Positions 8,436 to 15,766 of a DNA stretch of 64,000 nt are shown here, one piece after another. The stretch spans positions 34,413 through 98,412 of the forward strand of contig NZ_JAJCIC010000015.1 of the NCBI RefSeq assembly GCF_020554865.1, given 5' to 3'. This DNA comes from Lacrimispora sp. 210928-DFI.3.58 (GTDB lineage Bacteria; Bacillota; Clostridia; Lachnospirales; Lachnospiraceae). Position 1 is the first letter of the stretch. Each line of letters starts with the position of its first letter. The translations under genes were made by a program, and so were the position numbers. Under the pieces are notes generated by a model. The model was not told where the DNA came from. It saw nothing but the letters and a program-made list of their open reading frames with translations, and did not search any database.

Positions 8436-9491
8436 ATGGAACAGCAGGAAAAGCAGGAGCAGCACAAGCGGCGGGTCAGGTATAAGGGAACCCACCCAAA
8501 GACCTATAAGGAAAAGTATAAGGAGCTCCAGCCGGAGAAGTACGCAGATACCGTTGAGCATGTGATCAAAAAAGGCAGCACGCCGGCGGGAATGCATCTG
8601 TCCATCTGTGTGAAGGAGATCCTGGAATTCCTTCAGATAAAGCCGGGCCAGGTGGGCCTGGACGCCACTCTGGGATATGGGGGCCACACGAAGGAAATGT
8701 TAAAATGCCTGGAGGGCAGGGGACATCTCTATGCCCTGGATGTGGATACCATTGAAATGGAAAAGACGAGAAAGCGCCTTCTGGAGCAGGGCTTTGGCCC
8801 GGAGATCCTGACCATACGCCATCTGAACTTTGCAGATATGGACCAGGTGGCAGAGGAGGCAGGCGGCTTTGACTTTGTGCTGGCTGACCTGGGGGTGTCC
8901 TCCATGCAGATCGATAACCCGGACAGGGGATTTACCTATAAGTTTGAGGGACCTTTGGATCTGCGGCTGGATCCGTCCAGGGGAGTGACTGCGGCGGAGC
9001 GCTTAAAGGAGGTGTCCTTTGAGGAGCTTACGGGCATGCTGGTTGAAAATTCAGATGAGCCCTATGCAGAGGAGATCGCCAGGGCAGTCCTGAAAGAGCA
9101 GAAGGACGGCAGGGATATTTCCACCACCACAAGGCTGAAAGAGGTGATCGAGAAAGCCCTTTCCTTCCTTCCGGCTTCCGAGCAGAAGGAGGCAGTGAAG
9201 AAGTCCTGCCAGAGGACCTTCCAGGCCCTGCGCATTGATGTGAACAGCGAGTTCGAGGTGCTCTATGCTTTCCTGGAAAAGCTTCCCGGAGTGTTAAAGC
9301 CAGGGGGACGGGCAGCTATCCTCACCTTTCATTCCGGGGAGGACAGGCTGGTGAAAAAATCTTTTAAGCAGCTGAAGAAGGAGGGCCTTTACAGCGAAGT
9401 GGCGGAGGATGTTATCCGCCCCTCCGCAGAGGAGTGCGCGAGGAACAGCAGGGCAAAGTCAACGAAGATGAGGTGGGCTGTGAAGGCCTAA
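8436..9491 (+). CDS. RsmH-type 16S rRNA (cytosine1402-N4)-methyltransferase, extended and divergent form
   Basis: 351 aa, ATG 8436 after AAAGGAGGA. The S-adenosylmethionine-binding DATLGYGGHTKEML, LADLGVSSMQID, DRGFTYKFEGPLDLRLD and FHSGEDR motifs place it in the MraW/RsmH family, which methylates C1402 in the ribosomal decoding centre. Two features differ from the usual enzyme: an added basic N-terminal segment of about 45 residues (RRVRYKGTHPKTYKEKYKE) and changes in signature residues (FHSGEDR in place of the usual FHSLEDR). It is not in a division-and-cell-wall cluster, where the standard rsmH normally sits. It may be a second paralogue. The gene ends inside the last codons of the AraC gene on the other strand (4-bp overlap). 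Confidence 0.85.
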   Translation: MEQQEKQEQHKRRVRYKGTHPKTYKEKYKELQPEKYADTVEHVIKKGSTPAGMHLSICVKEILEFLQIKPGQVGLDATLGYGGHTKEMLKCLEGRGHLYALDVDTIEMEKTRKRLLEQGFGPEILTIRHLNFADMDQVAEEAGGFDFVLADLGVSSMQIDNPDRGFTYKFEGPLDLRLDPSRGVTAAERLKEVSFEELTGMLVENSDEPYAEEIARAVLKEQKDGRDISTTTRLKEVIEKALSFLPASEQKEAVKKSCQRTFQALRIDVNSEFEVLYAFLEKLPGVLKPGGRAAILTFHSGEDRLVKKSFKQLKKEGLYSEVAEDVIRPSAEECARNSRAKSTKMRWAVKA

Positions 9492-10498
9492 ATATCTGGT
9501 TCCATTGGGCTTGTGAGGCTGCGCCCGGACAGAGCAAAGCTGTGCCGTTTACGCGGAGCTTTGATGGCAGGAAGGCCTGGACGGCAGTATCCGGATTCAG
9601 GAACATTATCAGAGGGCAGTACAGAAACAGGCTCCAGCCTGTGGCTGTACTGCTTTCTGAATTGTAAGGGGGAGGTCTGGGTGTAGGACCGGAATACGCG
9701 TTCAAAATAGGTAATGGTGTCGTAGCCTACCAGGCCGGAGATCTCCGTAATGCTCTTGCCGTCTGACAGGAGCAGGCGGCGGGCCTCCCGTATACGGCAG
9801 AGGTTCATGTACTCCACCACGGTAAAGCCGGTGGCCTCCTTGAAGATGCGGCTTAAATAGGATTTATTTACAAAAAAACGATCTGCCAGAGCTGCCAGGG
9901 ATATGTCCTCGCTGTAATGGCTGGTGATGTAGGAGGCGACCTCGTCCACCTTGCGGTGCTTTGGGGAGGAGGATAAGGGGGCATGGACAGAGGGAGAACC
10001 CTGAGAGGACAGGCTGCGTTCAAGGTAGATGAACAGCTGTGAGAGAAGGCATAGGGCCATGTGGAAATAGCCGGTCTTCTTTCCTGAGAGCTCCCCTGCC
10101 AGCTCACGGAGCAATCCCTCGATCAGATCCTGTCCCTCTTCATCCAGCTGGACAACGCCCCGGTGCTCTTTGAAGAAGTCCTCCAGGGAAAGCTCTCCTG
10201 TAAAGGCAAGAAAGCTGTTTAGTGCTTCCTCAGTGAGCCCGATGAGAATACGGTCATGGGCTGCCGAGCCAGCCTGGCTGGTCTTATGTATCTGGTTCTT
10301 GTCAATGAGCACAAGGCCGCCCTTCCGCACATGGTAGGTCCGGCTGTCAATAAAATAATACCGCTCCCCCTCTGCCAGATAATAGATCTCATATTCGCTG
10401 TGGAGGTGCTTGACCGCCATGGTAAAGCCTGCTTCCCGGCGGATACGATCAATGGTAATGCCGGGAGCCCTTTCGCTGTAGATGATATTTTCTAACAT
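9488..10498 (-). CDS. AraC-family transcriptional regulator with cupin sensor domain
   Basis: 336 aa. The N-terminal half is a cupin-like arabinose-binding domain (HLHSEYEIYYLAEGERYYF). The C-terminal half holds the two helix-turn-helix motifs of the AraC family: EDISLAALADRFFVNKSYLS, then SITEISGLVGYDTITYFERVFR. A tail of about 45 residues beyond the second HTH is unusual and lacks known motifs. It is transcribed away from lplD across a 135-bp AT-rich gap, the usual arrangement for an activator and its target, so it probably controls galacturonide use. Effector unknown. Confidence 0.93.
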   Translation of the reverse strand: MLENIIYSERAPGITIDRIRREAGFTMAVKHLHSEYEIYYLAEGERYYFIDSRTYHVRKGGLVLIDKNQIHKTSQAGSAAHDRILIGLTEEALNSFLAFTGELSLEDFFKEHRGVVQLDEEGQDLIEGLLRELAGELSGKKTGYFHMALCLLSQLFIYLERSLSSQGSPSVHAPLSSSPKHRKVDEVASYITSHYSEDISLAALADRFFVNKSYLSRIFKEATGFTVVEYMNLCRIREARRLLLSDGKSITEISGLVGYDTITYFERVFRSYTQTSPLQFRKQYSHRLEPVSVLPSDNVPESGYCRPGLPAIKAPRKRHSFALSGRSLTSPMEPDI

Positions 10499-10633
10499 TT
10501 TCCTAAATAGTTCCTCTCAGATAAAAAGTCAAAATCGTTTGAAATTCTCAAAAATAAATCAAGATATTATAAGACAATTATACAATATTAAGCTACAATG
10601 TCCAGTAGATAGAACATAAAAGGAGATGGCAAG

Positions 10634-12055
10634 ATGAAGTATGAGAGTGAACATATCACAGATTCAGTGATCGCCTATATCGGCGGAGGCTCCAGGGGCT
10701 GGGCCTGGACATTTATGACGGATCTGGCGCTGGAGCCCTCTATGGGAGGTGTGATCCGTCTTTATGATATTGACCGAAAGGCCGCAGAGGTCAATGAGGT
10801 CATCGGAAACCATATAAAGGAGCGCCGTGAGGCAGTGGGAAAATGGAGTTACGAGACTGCAGGGAGCCTGAAGGAGGCCCTTACCGGAGCGGATTTTGTA
10901 GTGATCTCCATCCTGCCTGGAACCTTTGATGAGATGGCGGTGGATGTCCATATGCCGGAGCGTCTGGGCATTTACCAGTCCGTGGGTGATACATCGGGGC
11001 CGGGAGGAATGATGAGGGGGCTGCGCACAGTGCCCATGTTTGTGGAGATCGCAAAGGCCATAAGGGAGTATGCGCCAAAGGCCTGGGTCATCAACTATAC
11101 AAACCCCATGTCCCTGTGTGTGAAGACCTTATATCATGTATATCCGGAGATCAAGGCCTTTGGCTGCTGCCATGAAGTATTTGGAACACAGAAAGTGCTA
11201 AAGGGCATACTGGAGGATACCACGGGACTTCATGAGGTAAACAGAAGAGATATCCATGTAAATGTACTGGGGATCAATCATTTTACATGGTTTGATGAGG
11301 CGTCCTACAAGGGGATCGATCTCTTCCCCATTTACAGGGCCTACATAGAGGAGCATTTTGAGGAGGGCTATGCAGAGAGGGATACCAACTGGGCCAATGC
11401 CTGCTTTGCTTGCGCTCACAGAGTCAAATTTGACCTGTTTTGCCGCTATGGGCTGATCGCCGCAGCAGGTGACAGGCACCTGGCGGAGTTCATGCCGGGG
11501 GATGAGTATCTGAAGGATGAGGAGACTGTAAATAGCTGGAAATTCGGCCTTACCTCTGTGGACTGGCGCAAGGAGGACTTAAAACGCCGCCTGGAAAAGA
11601 GCAGAAGGCTGCTTACAGGCGAAGAGGAGGTAGAGCTTAAGCCCACAGGAGAGGAAGGCATCCTTCTCATCAAGGCGCTCTGCGGCCTGGGGCGTGAGGT
11701 GAGCAATGTGAACATCCCCAATACCTGGCTTCAGATCCCGAACCTTCCTGAGGATGCGGTGGTGGAGACAAACGCTGTCTTTGACAGAGATTCCATCCGC
11801 CCCGTGATAGCAGGAAGGCTGCCGGAGAACATCCGTGCCCTCGTGCTGCCCCATGTGGAAAATCATGAGCGGATCTTAAGGGCTGCCCTCACAGGAGACA
11901 GGGAGCTGGCGGCAGAGGCATTTATGGAGGATCCGCAGGTGAAGGCCAGGGGATGCAGCAGAGAAGAGGTGGAGAGCCTGGTCTGCGATATGCTTGAGGG
12001 CACCAGGGCTTACCTGCCGGAGTATTGGTGGAGCCAGGCCGCCCTTGTCCGCTGA
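10634..12055 (+). CDS. lplD: GH4 alpha-galacturonidase, LplD-like
   Basis: 473 aa, ATG 10634 after AAAAGGAGATGG. This is a glycoside hydrolase family 4 enzyme, which needs NAD and a divalent metal: dinucleotide-binding YIGGGSRGW (15-23), NYTNP (154-158), CCHE (178-181, metal-binding Cys/His) and GINHF (213-217). The overall sequence, in particular YQSVGDTSGPGGMMRGLRTV and ADRHLAEF-type segments, closely follows LplD of Bacillus/Paenibacillus, shown to hydrolyse alpha-galacturonides, rather than MelA or 6-phospho-alpha-glucosidases. Likely role: cytoplasmic cleavage of pectin-derived oligogalacturonide. Regulated by the divergent AraC protein. A weak -10 (TACAAT, 10594-10599) lies upstream. 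No transporter is adjacent. Confidence 0.85.
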   Translation: MKYESEHITDSVIAYIGGGSRGWAWTFMTDLALEPSMGGVIRLYDIDRKAAEVNEVIGNHIKERREAVGKWSYETAGSLKEALTGADFVVISILPGTFDEMAVDVHMPERLGIYQSVGDTSGPGGMMRGLRTVPMFVEIAKAIREYAPKAWVINYTNPMSLCVKTLYHVYPEIKAFGCCHEVFGTQKVLKGILEDTTGLHEVNRRDIHVNVLGINHFTWFDEASYKGIDLFPIYRAYIEEHFEEGYAERDTNWANACFACAHRVKFDLFCRYGLIAAAGDRHLAEFMPGDEYLKDEETVNSWKFGLTSVDWRKEDLKRRLEKSRRLLTGEEEVELKPTGEEGILLIKALCGLGREVSNVNIPNTWLQIPNLPEDAVVETNAVFDRDSIRPVIAGRLPENIRALVLPHVENHERILRAALTGDRELAAEAFMEDPQVKARGCSREEVESLVCDMLEGTRAYLPEYWWSQAALVR

Positions 12056-12098
12056 GGGGAAGTAAGAAAGAAGCAATAAATATTAAGAATTACGTCCA

Positions 12099-12127
12099 TT
12101 GTCTTTCCTATACATCCTTGTTATACT
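12099..12127 (+). promoter_or_regulatory. Promoter for the SIMPL-domain gene
   Basis: TTGTCT (12099-12104) and TATACT (12122-12127) are separated by 17 bp, a good sigma-A spacing, and lie 54 bp upstream of the ATG at 12181. Confidence 0.65.
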
Positions 12128-12180
12128 GGGAGATAAAGAAGACCCGGTGAGTAAGCATTACCAGTCAAAGGAGGAACGGT

Positions 12181-12969
12181 ATGGAAGAGAGACAAAAGGG
12201 GCCGGAGCAGGGCGGAGGACTTAGCGGGCTGCGTCCCATTCTGATCGCGCTGATCGCAGGCATAAGCGCCATTATCTGCGTCAGCATTTTTATTCAGGGG
12301 ATCGTGAGCTATAAGAAGACAGGAGGCGGCAGCGGCATCACAGCCACAGGCTCAGCCAGCTGTGATTTTGAGTCGGATCTGATCGTATGGAGGGGAAGCT
12401 TTTCCGTTCATGGAAGCACTCCGAAGGAGGCCTACGAGGTCATCAAGAAGGATGCGGAGCTGGTGCGCCAGTACCTGGCTGAGAATAAGGTCGGGGAGGA
12501 TGAGATGGTATTCAGCTCTGTGAGCATTTACCAGAATTATACTTCACGCTATGACGATGAGGGAAAATATCTGGGAGAGGAGCCGGATGGCTATGACCTG
12601 ACACAGAGCCTTACGGTTTCCTCCTACGATGTAGATAAGGTGGAAAATATTTCCAGGGATATCACAAAGCTGATTGAGTCCGGTGTAGAGTTTGAGTCCT
12701 CTCAGCCGGAGTATTACTATACAAAGCTGGATGAGATGAAGCTGGACCTGATCGAGAAGGCCACAGCCAATGCAAAGGAGCGCATTGATATTGTGGCTGA
12801 GGGCTCCGGGGCAAAGGCAGGGAAGCTTTTGACCGCCAGCCTGGGTGTGTTCCAGATCACTGCAACCAATTCAGGCACAGAATCCTACAGCTACGGAGGC
12901 GCCTTCAACACCAGTTCCAGGTATAAGACGGCTTCCATCACGGTAAAGCTGAATTTTACAGCGGAGTAG
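12181..12969 (+). CDS. SIMPL (DUF541) domain protein, membrane-anchored
   Basis: 262 aa, ATG 12181 after AAAGGAGGAACGG. One N-terminal transmembrane segment (about 21-43) leads to an exported SIMPL domain (about 55-260). Family features visible are the ATGSA start of the domain, the VQ/SSVSIYQNY region, the LTVSSYDVDKVE segment and a C-terminal strand KTASITVKLNF. SIMPL proteins (BP26/YggE-like) form oligomeric rings at the cell surface; their biochemical role is not settled. The gene stands alone with its own promoter and is followed at once by repeat A copy 1. Confidence 0.88.
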   Translation: MEERQKGPEQGGGLSGLRPILIALIAGISAIICVSIFIQGIVSYKKTGGGSGITATGSASCDFESDLIVWRGSFSVHGSTPKEAYEVIKKDAELVRQYLAENKVGEDEMVFSSVSIYQNYTSRYDDEGKYLGEEPDGYDLTQSLTVSSYDVDKVENISRDITKLIESGVEFESSQPEYYYTKLDEMKLDLIEKATANAKERIDIVAEGSGAKAGKLLTASLGVFQITATNSGTESYSYGGAFNTSSRYKTASITVKLNFTAE

Positions 12970-12988
12970 GGAGAAAAGCTGCTCGCAA

Positions 12989-13236
12989 TTTGAGCTTCCG
13001 CATTTTGCGCTGCGGCTGCCGGGAGAACGGCTGACGCTCCGGTTTCGGACATAAGAAGCACTAAGACATCTGTTTTTTCCTATAAGCCAGAGCCACATCA
13101 AAGCAACTCGCTGCGCTCAAACAATCATTGATGTGGCTCTGAACGGAAAAACCAGCTGTCTAAGAGCTTCTAATGTCCTGCAAAGTCGCTCCAGCCGTTC
13201 TCCCGGCAGCCGCGGCGCAAAATGCGGAAACTCAAG
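12989..13236. repeat. Repeat family A, copy 1: 248-bp near-palindrome
   Basis: The outer arms 12989-13033 and 13192-13236 are near-perfect reverse complements. Inside them is a conserved core: CGGTTTCGGACATAAGAAGC on the left, TTCTAATGTCCTGCAAAG on the right, an inner stem CAGAGCCACATCAA / TTGATGTGGCTCTG, and an apical region with AACTCGCTGCGCTCA. Copies 2 and 3 are at 41112-41369 and 46427-46671. The element begins about 20 bp after the SIMPL stop codon. It has no transposase and no obvious target duplication. It could fold as a very long hairpin in RNA or a cruciform in DNA. Confidence 0.9.
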
Positions 13237-13247
13237 GCTCCGAAGGA

Positions 13248-13276
13248 TTGCATGTCAGTAAAAAATCATATATAAT
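13248..13276 (+). promoter_or_regulatory. Promoter for the candidate small RNA
   Basis: TTGCAT (13248-13253) and a consensus TATAAT (13271-13276) are separated by exactly 17 bp. The predicted start of transcription, about 13282-13284, falls on the first base of the closing stem of the structured RNA that follows. No open frame with a ribosome site follows. Confidence 0.7.
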
Positions 13277-13282
13277 AAAATC

Positions 13283-13389
13283 ACCATACCGGTTCTGGGA
13301 GGAGTGGGGCAATGAGCCCTATAGCTGGTGTCTAAGCGCAAACACATACAACATCCCTTAGGAACACGCAGCTGCCGGTATGGTATTTT
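13283..13389 (+). ncRNA. Candidate free-standing structured small RNA, about 105 nt
   Basis: A closing stem pairs ACCATACCGG (13283-13292) with CCGGTATGGT (13375-13384), followed by TATTTTT, as in an intrinsic terminator. Between them are a short hairpin GGGC/GCCC and a long one in which AGCTG, GTG and CTAAG pair with CTTAG, CAC and CAGCT, closed by a loop of about 20 nt rich in A and C. The layout is a three-way junction. It has its own promoter and the next gene's promoter lies downstream of its end, so it looks like an independent RNA rather than a leader. It lacks the GGAAGGA-type loop of SRP RNA. Identity unknown. Confidence 0.55.
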
Positions 13390-13441
13390 TATGCCCTCAG
13401 GATGGACGGCCTGAAGAGGTGTAAAATTTTTCAGAAAGTGA

Positions 13442-13469
13442 TTGACAAACCGCAGAAATGTGATAGAAT
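13442..13469 (+). promoter_or_regulatory. Promoter of the oxidoreductase/LacI operon
   Basis: Consensus TTGACA (13442-13447), 16-bp spacer and TAGAAT (13464-13469). Two palindromic operators follow immediately, at and just after the expected start of transcription, so the promoter should be repressible. Confidence 0.75.
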
Positions 13470-13479
13470 AAAAAACAAG

Positions 13480-13495
13480 AGTTACACGCGTAACT
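13480..13495. promoter_or_regulatory. LacI-type operator O1
   Basis: AGTTACACGCGTAACT is a near-perfect palindrome centred on CG, the usual form of a LacI-family operator. It covers roughly +4 to +19 of the predicted transcript. Its likely ligand is the LacI regulator encoded at 14697-15695 in the same operon. Confidence 0.75.
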
Positions 13496-13513
13496 CCAAT
13501 ATTTTAGACAGTT

Positions 13514-13529
13514 GGTTACACGCGTAACC
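13514..13529. promoter_or_regulatory. LacI-type operator O2
   Basis: GGTTACACGCGTAACC repeats the 14-bp centre of O1 exactly. The centres are 34 bp apart, slightly over three helical turns, so two repressor dimers could sit close to the same face of the DNA. Confidence 0.75.
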
Positions 13530-13579
13530 GTGACGAGCAAGGAAGGGCAGGTTAAGAGAAAAATAGGAGGTAAGAAAGG

Positions 13580-14611
13580 ATGGAAAAAAAGGAAAAGGTC
13601 CGCATCGGGATCATTGGATGCGGGCAGATCGTAAGGCTGCGCCATGCACCGGAGATGGCAGCCTTAAGTGACGGGGAGATCGCAGGCTTTTACGACTTTG
13701 TCCCGGAGCATGCAAGGGAACTGGCAGAGAAGTACGGCGGCAAAGTATATGACAGCTATGAGGACATGTTAAAGGATGAGACAGTGGATGGAGTGATCAT
13801 CTGCACCTCCAACAACAGCCATGCCCCCATATCGGTAGAGGCTCTCAAGCATGACAAGTGCGTTCTCTGTGAGAAGCCCATGTGCGTTTCCCTTGAGGAG
13901 GCAGAGGAGATCCTGAAGGCAGAGAAGGAGAGCAAGGGCTTTTACATGGCTGCCCACAACCAGCGTTTCAGTCTGGGCCACAGAAAGGCAAGGGAGATCA
14001 TTGAGAGCGGGATCATGGGAAAGGTGCTGTCCTTTAAATGCACCCTGGCTCATCCGGGCCCGGAGCGCTACAGCATCAACCGCTCCAGCTCCACCTGGTA
14101 TCTGAAAAAGTCCGCATCGGGCCTGGGCTGTATATCTGATCTGGGAATACATAAATGCGATGTGTTAAGCTACATGCTTGGGGAGCGTTTTGTGAGCGTG
14201 GGAGCATTTGCAGGCACCAGGGATAAGAAGGATGAGAACGGGAACTACGTGGATATCAAGGACAACGCTGTCTGCATCTTAAAGACAGAGAGCGGCATTC
14301 TGGGATCCCTGCTCCTCTCCTACACCAACTACGGCGGAAGGATGGAGAACGGAGAAGTGATCTACTGTGAAAAAGGCGTCATAAGAGCACAGTACTACCC
14401 GGATTGTGTTCTGGAGGTAAAGTTTGATGAGGGAGAAACCATCCGTTACATGAATAAAGAGAACCCCACATCAGGCGTGCCGGAGGCCTTTGTAAAGGCC
14501 ATTGCTGCCGGAGGAGAGTCACCGGTGAAGTCAGAGGCAGCACAGGAAGCTATGAAGGTGGTCTGCGCCATCGCAGAGTCAGCCGATACAGGAAAAATCA
14601 TTGAGCTGTAG
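13580..14611 (+). CDS. Gfo/Idh/MocA family NAD(P)-dependent oxidoreductase
   Basis: 343 aa, ATG 13580 after AATAGGAGGTAAG. The N-terminal Rossmann domain has IGIIGCGQIVRLRH (about 8-21) and the family's CEKPMCVSLEEAEE segment, whose Lys is the conserved catalytic or binding residue. The C-terminal alpha/beta domain has the SDLGIHKCDVLSYMLG stretch with the conserved Asp/His. Members oxidise or reduce sugars, inositols and amino-sugar derivatives. It is the first gene of a LacI-controlled operon, so it probably performs the first oxidation of an imported sugar-like substrate. Exact substrate unknown. Confidence 0.92.
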   Translation: MEKKEKVRIGIIGCGQIVRLRHAPEMAALSDGEIAGFYDFVPEHARELAEKYGGKVYDSYEDMLKDETVDGVIICTSNNSHAPISVEALKHDKCVLCEKPMCVSLEEAEEILKAEKESKGFYMAAHNQRFSLGHRKAREIIESGIMGKVLSFKCTLAHPGPERYSINRSSSTWYLKKSASGLGCISDLGIHKCDVLSYMLGERFVSVGAFAGTRDKKDENGNYVDIKDNAVCILKTESGILGSLLLSYTNYGGRMENGEVIYCEKGVIRAQYYPDCVLEVKFDEGETIRYMNKENPTSGVPEAFVKAIAAGGESPVKSEAAQEAMKVVCAIAESADTGKIIEL

Positions 14612-14696
14612 TGACCTCCTCCTTTCCTTTTAGGCAGGCCGGTGATAAAATATCCTTAAAGAGCAGAGCGCTCAGAGATGAAACGGAGGAAGCTGG

Positions 14697-15695
14697 ATGT
14701 CAAAAAGGAAGGAAGTGGCCCTGGCTGCAGGCGTATCCGAGGCCACTGTATCACATGTAATAAATGGAACAAAATATGTCAGCCCGGAGCTCACCATGAG
14801 GGTGAGAAAGGCTATCGAGGAAAAGGGCTACCGCTTAAATCAGGCTGCCCGCTGCCTGGCAACGAACCGCAGCGGCCACCTGGCCCTGATCGTCAACAAC
14901 CTGAAGAACCCCCGGTATGCGGAGGTGGCCGAGGCCATGCAGGAGGAGGCCAGGGCAAAGGGCTACATTGTTTCCACCATAGATATCAACCTGTTCAATT
15001 TTACGGAGGACGCTGTCTTTGACCTGATCTCCAGAAATGTTGACGGCCTGTTTTTGGCCACCTATATTGACAGCATGGAGCCGGCCATAAAGAGGGCCTG
15101 CGAAGGCGGAATCAAGGTCATTTCAGGCAATCCTGAGTTCGGGCACATCCTGGACGTGAGCTACAGGAAGGCCATTGTGGATATGGTGAAATGCCTGGCA
15201 GAGCTGGGACATGAGCGGATCGCGTTCCTAAGCGGCTATTCCACAAAGGAGAGTAAGCACACAAAGTACGGAGATTTCTGCGAAGCCCTTAGGGTCCAGG
15301 GACTTCCTTTAATCCGGGAGCTGATCGTAGAGGGAGAGCCGCCCTATATCGCTGATTTGGATGCGGGCTATCACAGCATGAAAGAGCTTCTTGGCCGCAC
15401 CAGGGACTTTACAGCCGTATTTGCGGTGAATGACCTGGTTGCCATTGGAGCCATGAAGGCCCTGAGGGAGCAGGGACTCCGGATACCGGAGGATATATCC
15501 GTGGTGGGCTGTGATGATATCCAGTTTGCGTCCTATATGGAGCCGGCCCTGGCCACCATCCGCATTCCCAAAGGGGAGATGGGAATGCTGGCAACGGATA
15601 TGCTGTATGACATATTGAACGGGAATACATGTGAGGATACGGTACTGACCGCTGCCTTTCAGACAGGGGCAAGTATTGCGAAGCATCCGGCATAA
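14697..15695 (+). CDS. LacI-family transcriptional regulator of the catabolic operon
   Basis: 332 aa, ATG 14697 after AAACGGAGGAAG. Helix-turn-helix SKRKEVALAAGVSEATVSHV followed by the hinge (GYRLNQAARCLA) and a ligand-binding domain with VFAVNDLVAIGAMKAL and VVGCDDI. It lies as the second gene of the operon, downstream of two GTTACRCGYGTAAC-like operators that it most likely binds, giving autoregulation. The first codons after the start are short compared with most LacI proteins, so the recognition helix begins almost at the N terminus. Effector unknown. Confidence 0.93.
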   Translation: MSKRKEVALAAGVSEATVSHVINGTKYVSPELTMRVRKAIEEKGYRLNQAARCLATNRSGHLALIVNNLKNPRYAEVAEAMQEEARAKGYIVSTIDINLFNFTEDAVFDLISRNVDGLFLATYIDSMEPAIKRACEGGIKVISGNPEFGHILDVSYRKAIVDMVKCLAELGHERIAFLSGYSTKESKHTKYGDFCEALRVQGLPLIRELIVEGEPPYIADLDAGYHSMKELLGRTRDFTAVFAVNDLVAIGAMKALREQGLRIPEDISVVGCDDIQFASYMEPALATIRIPKGEMGMLATDMLYDILNGNTCEDTVLTAAFQTGASIAKHPA

Positions 15696-15766
15696 ACATG
15701 CCAGCGGCGCGTTTGCCGGATCAGAAAAAGAGGGAGGTTGCTGCAAGAGAATAGGAGGAAAATGGA

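Noticed and set aside
12871..13101. Minus-strand open frames over the three family A repeats share a peptide segment like SASYVRNRS.
   Set aside because: The similarity follows from the conserved DNA core of the repeat; starts and C-terminal parts differ and no ribosome site precedes them, so I do not call proteins.
13283..13389. Signal recognition particle RNA as an identity for the small RNA.
   Set aside because: The near-universal GGAAGGA-type apical loop is absent; 6S and tmRNA features are also missing.
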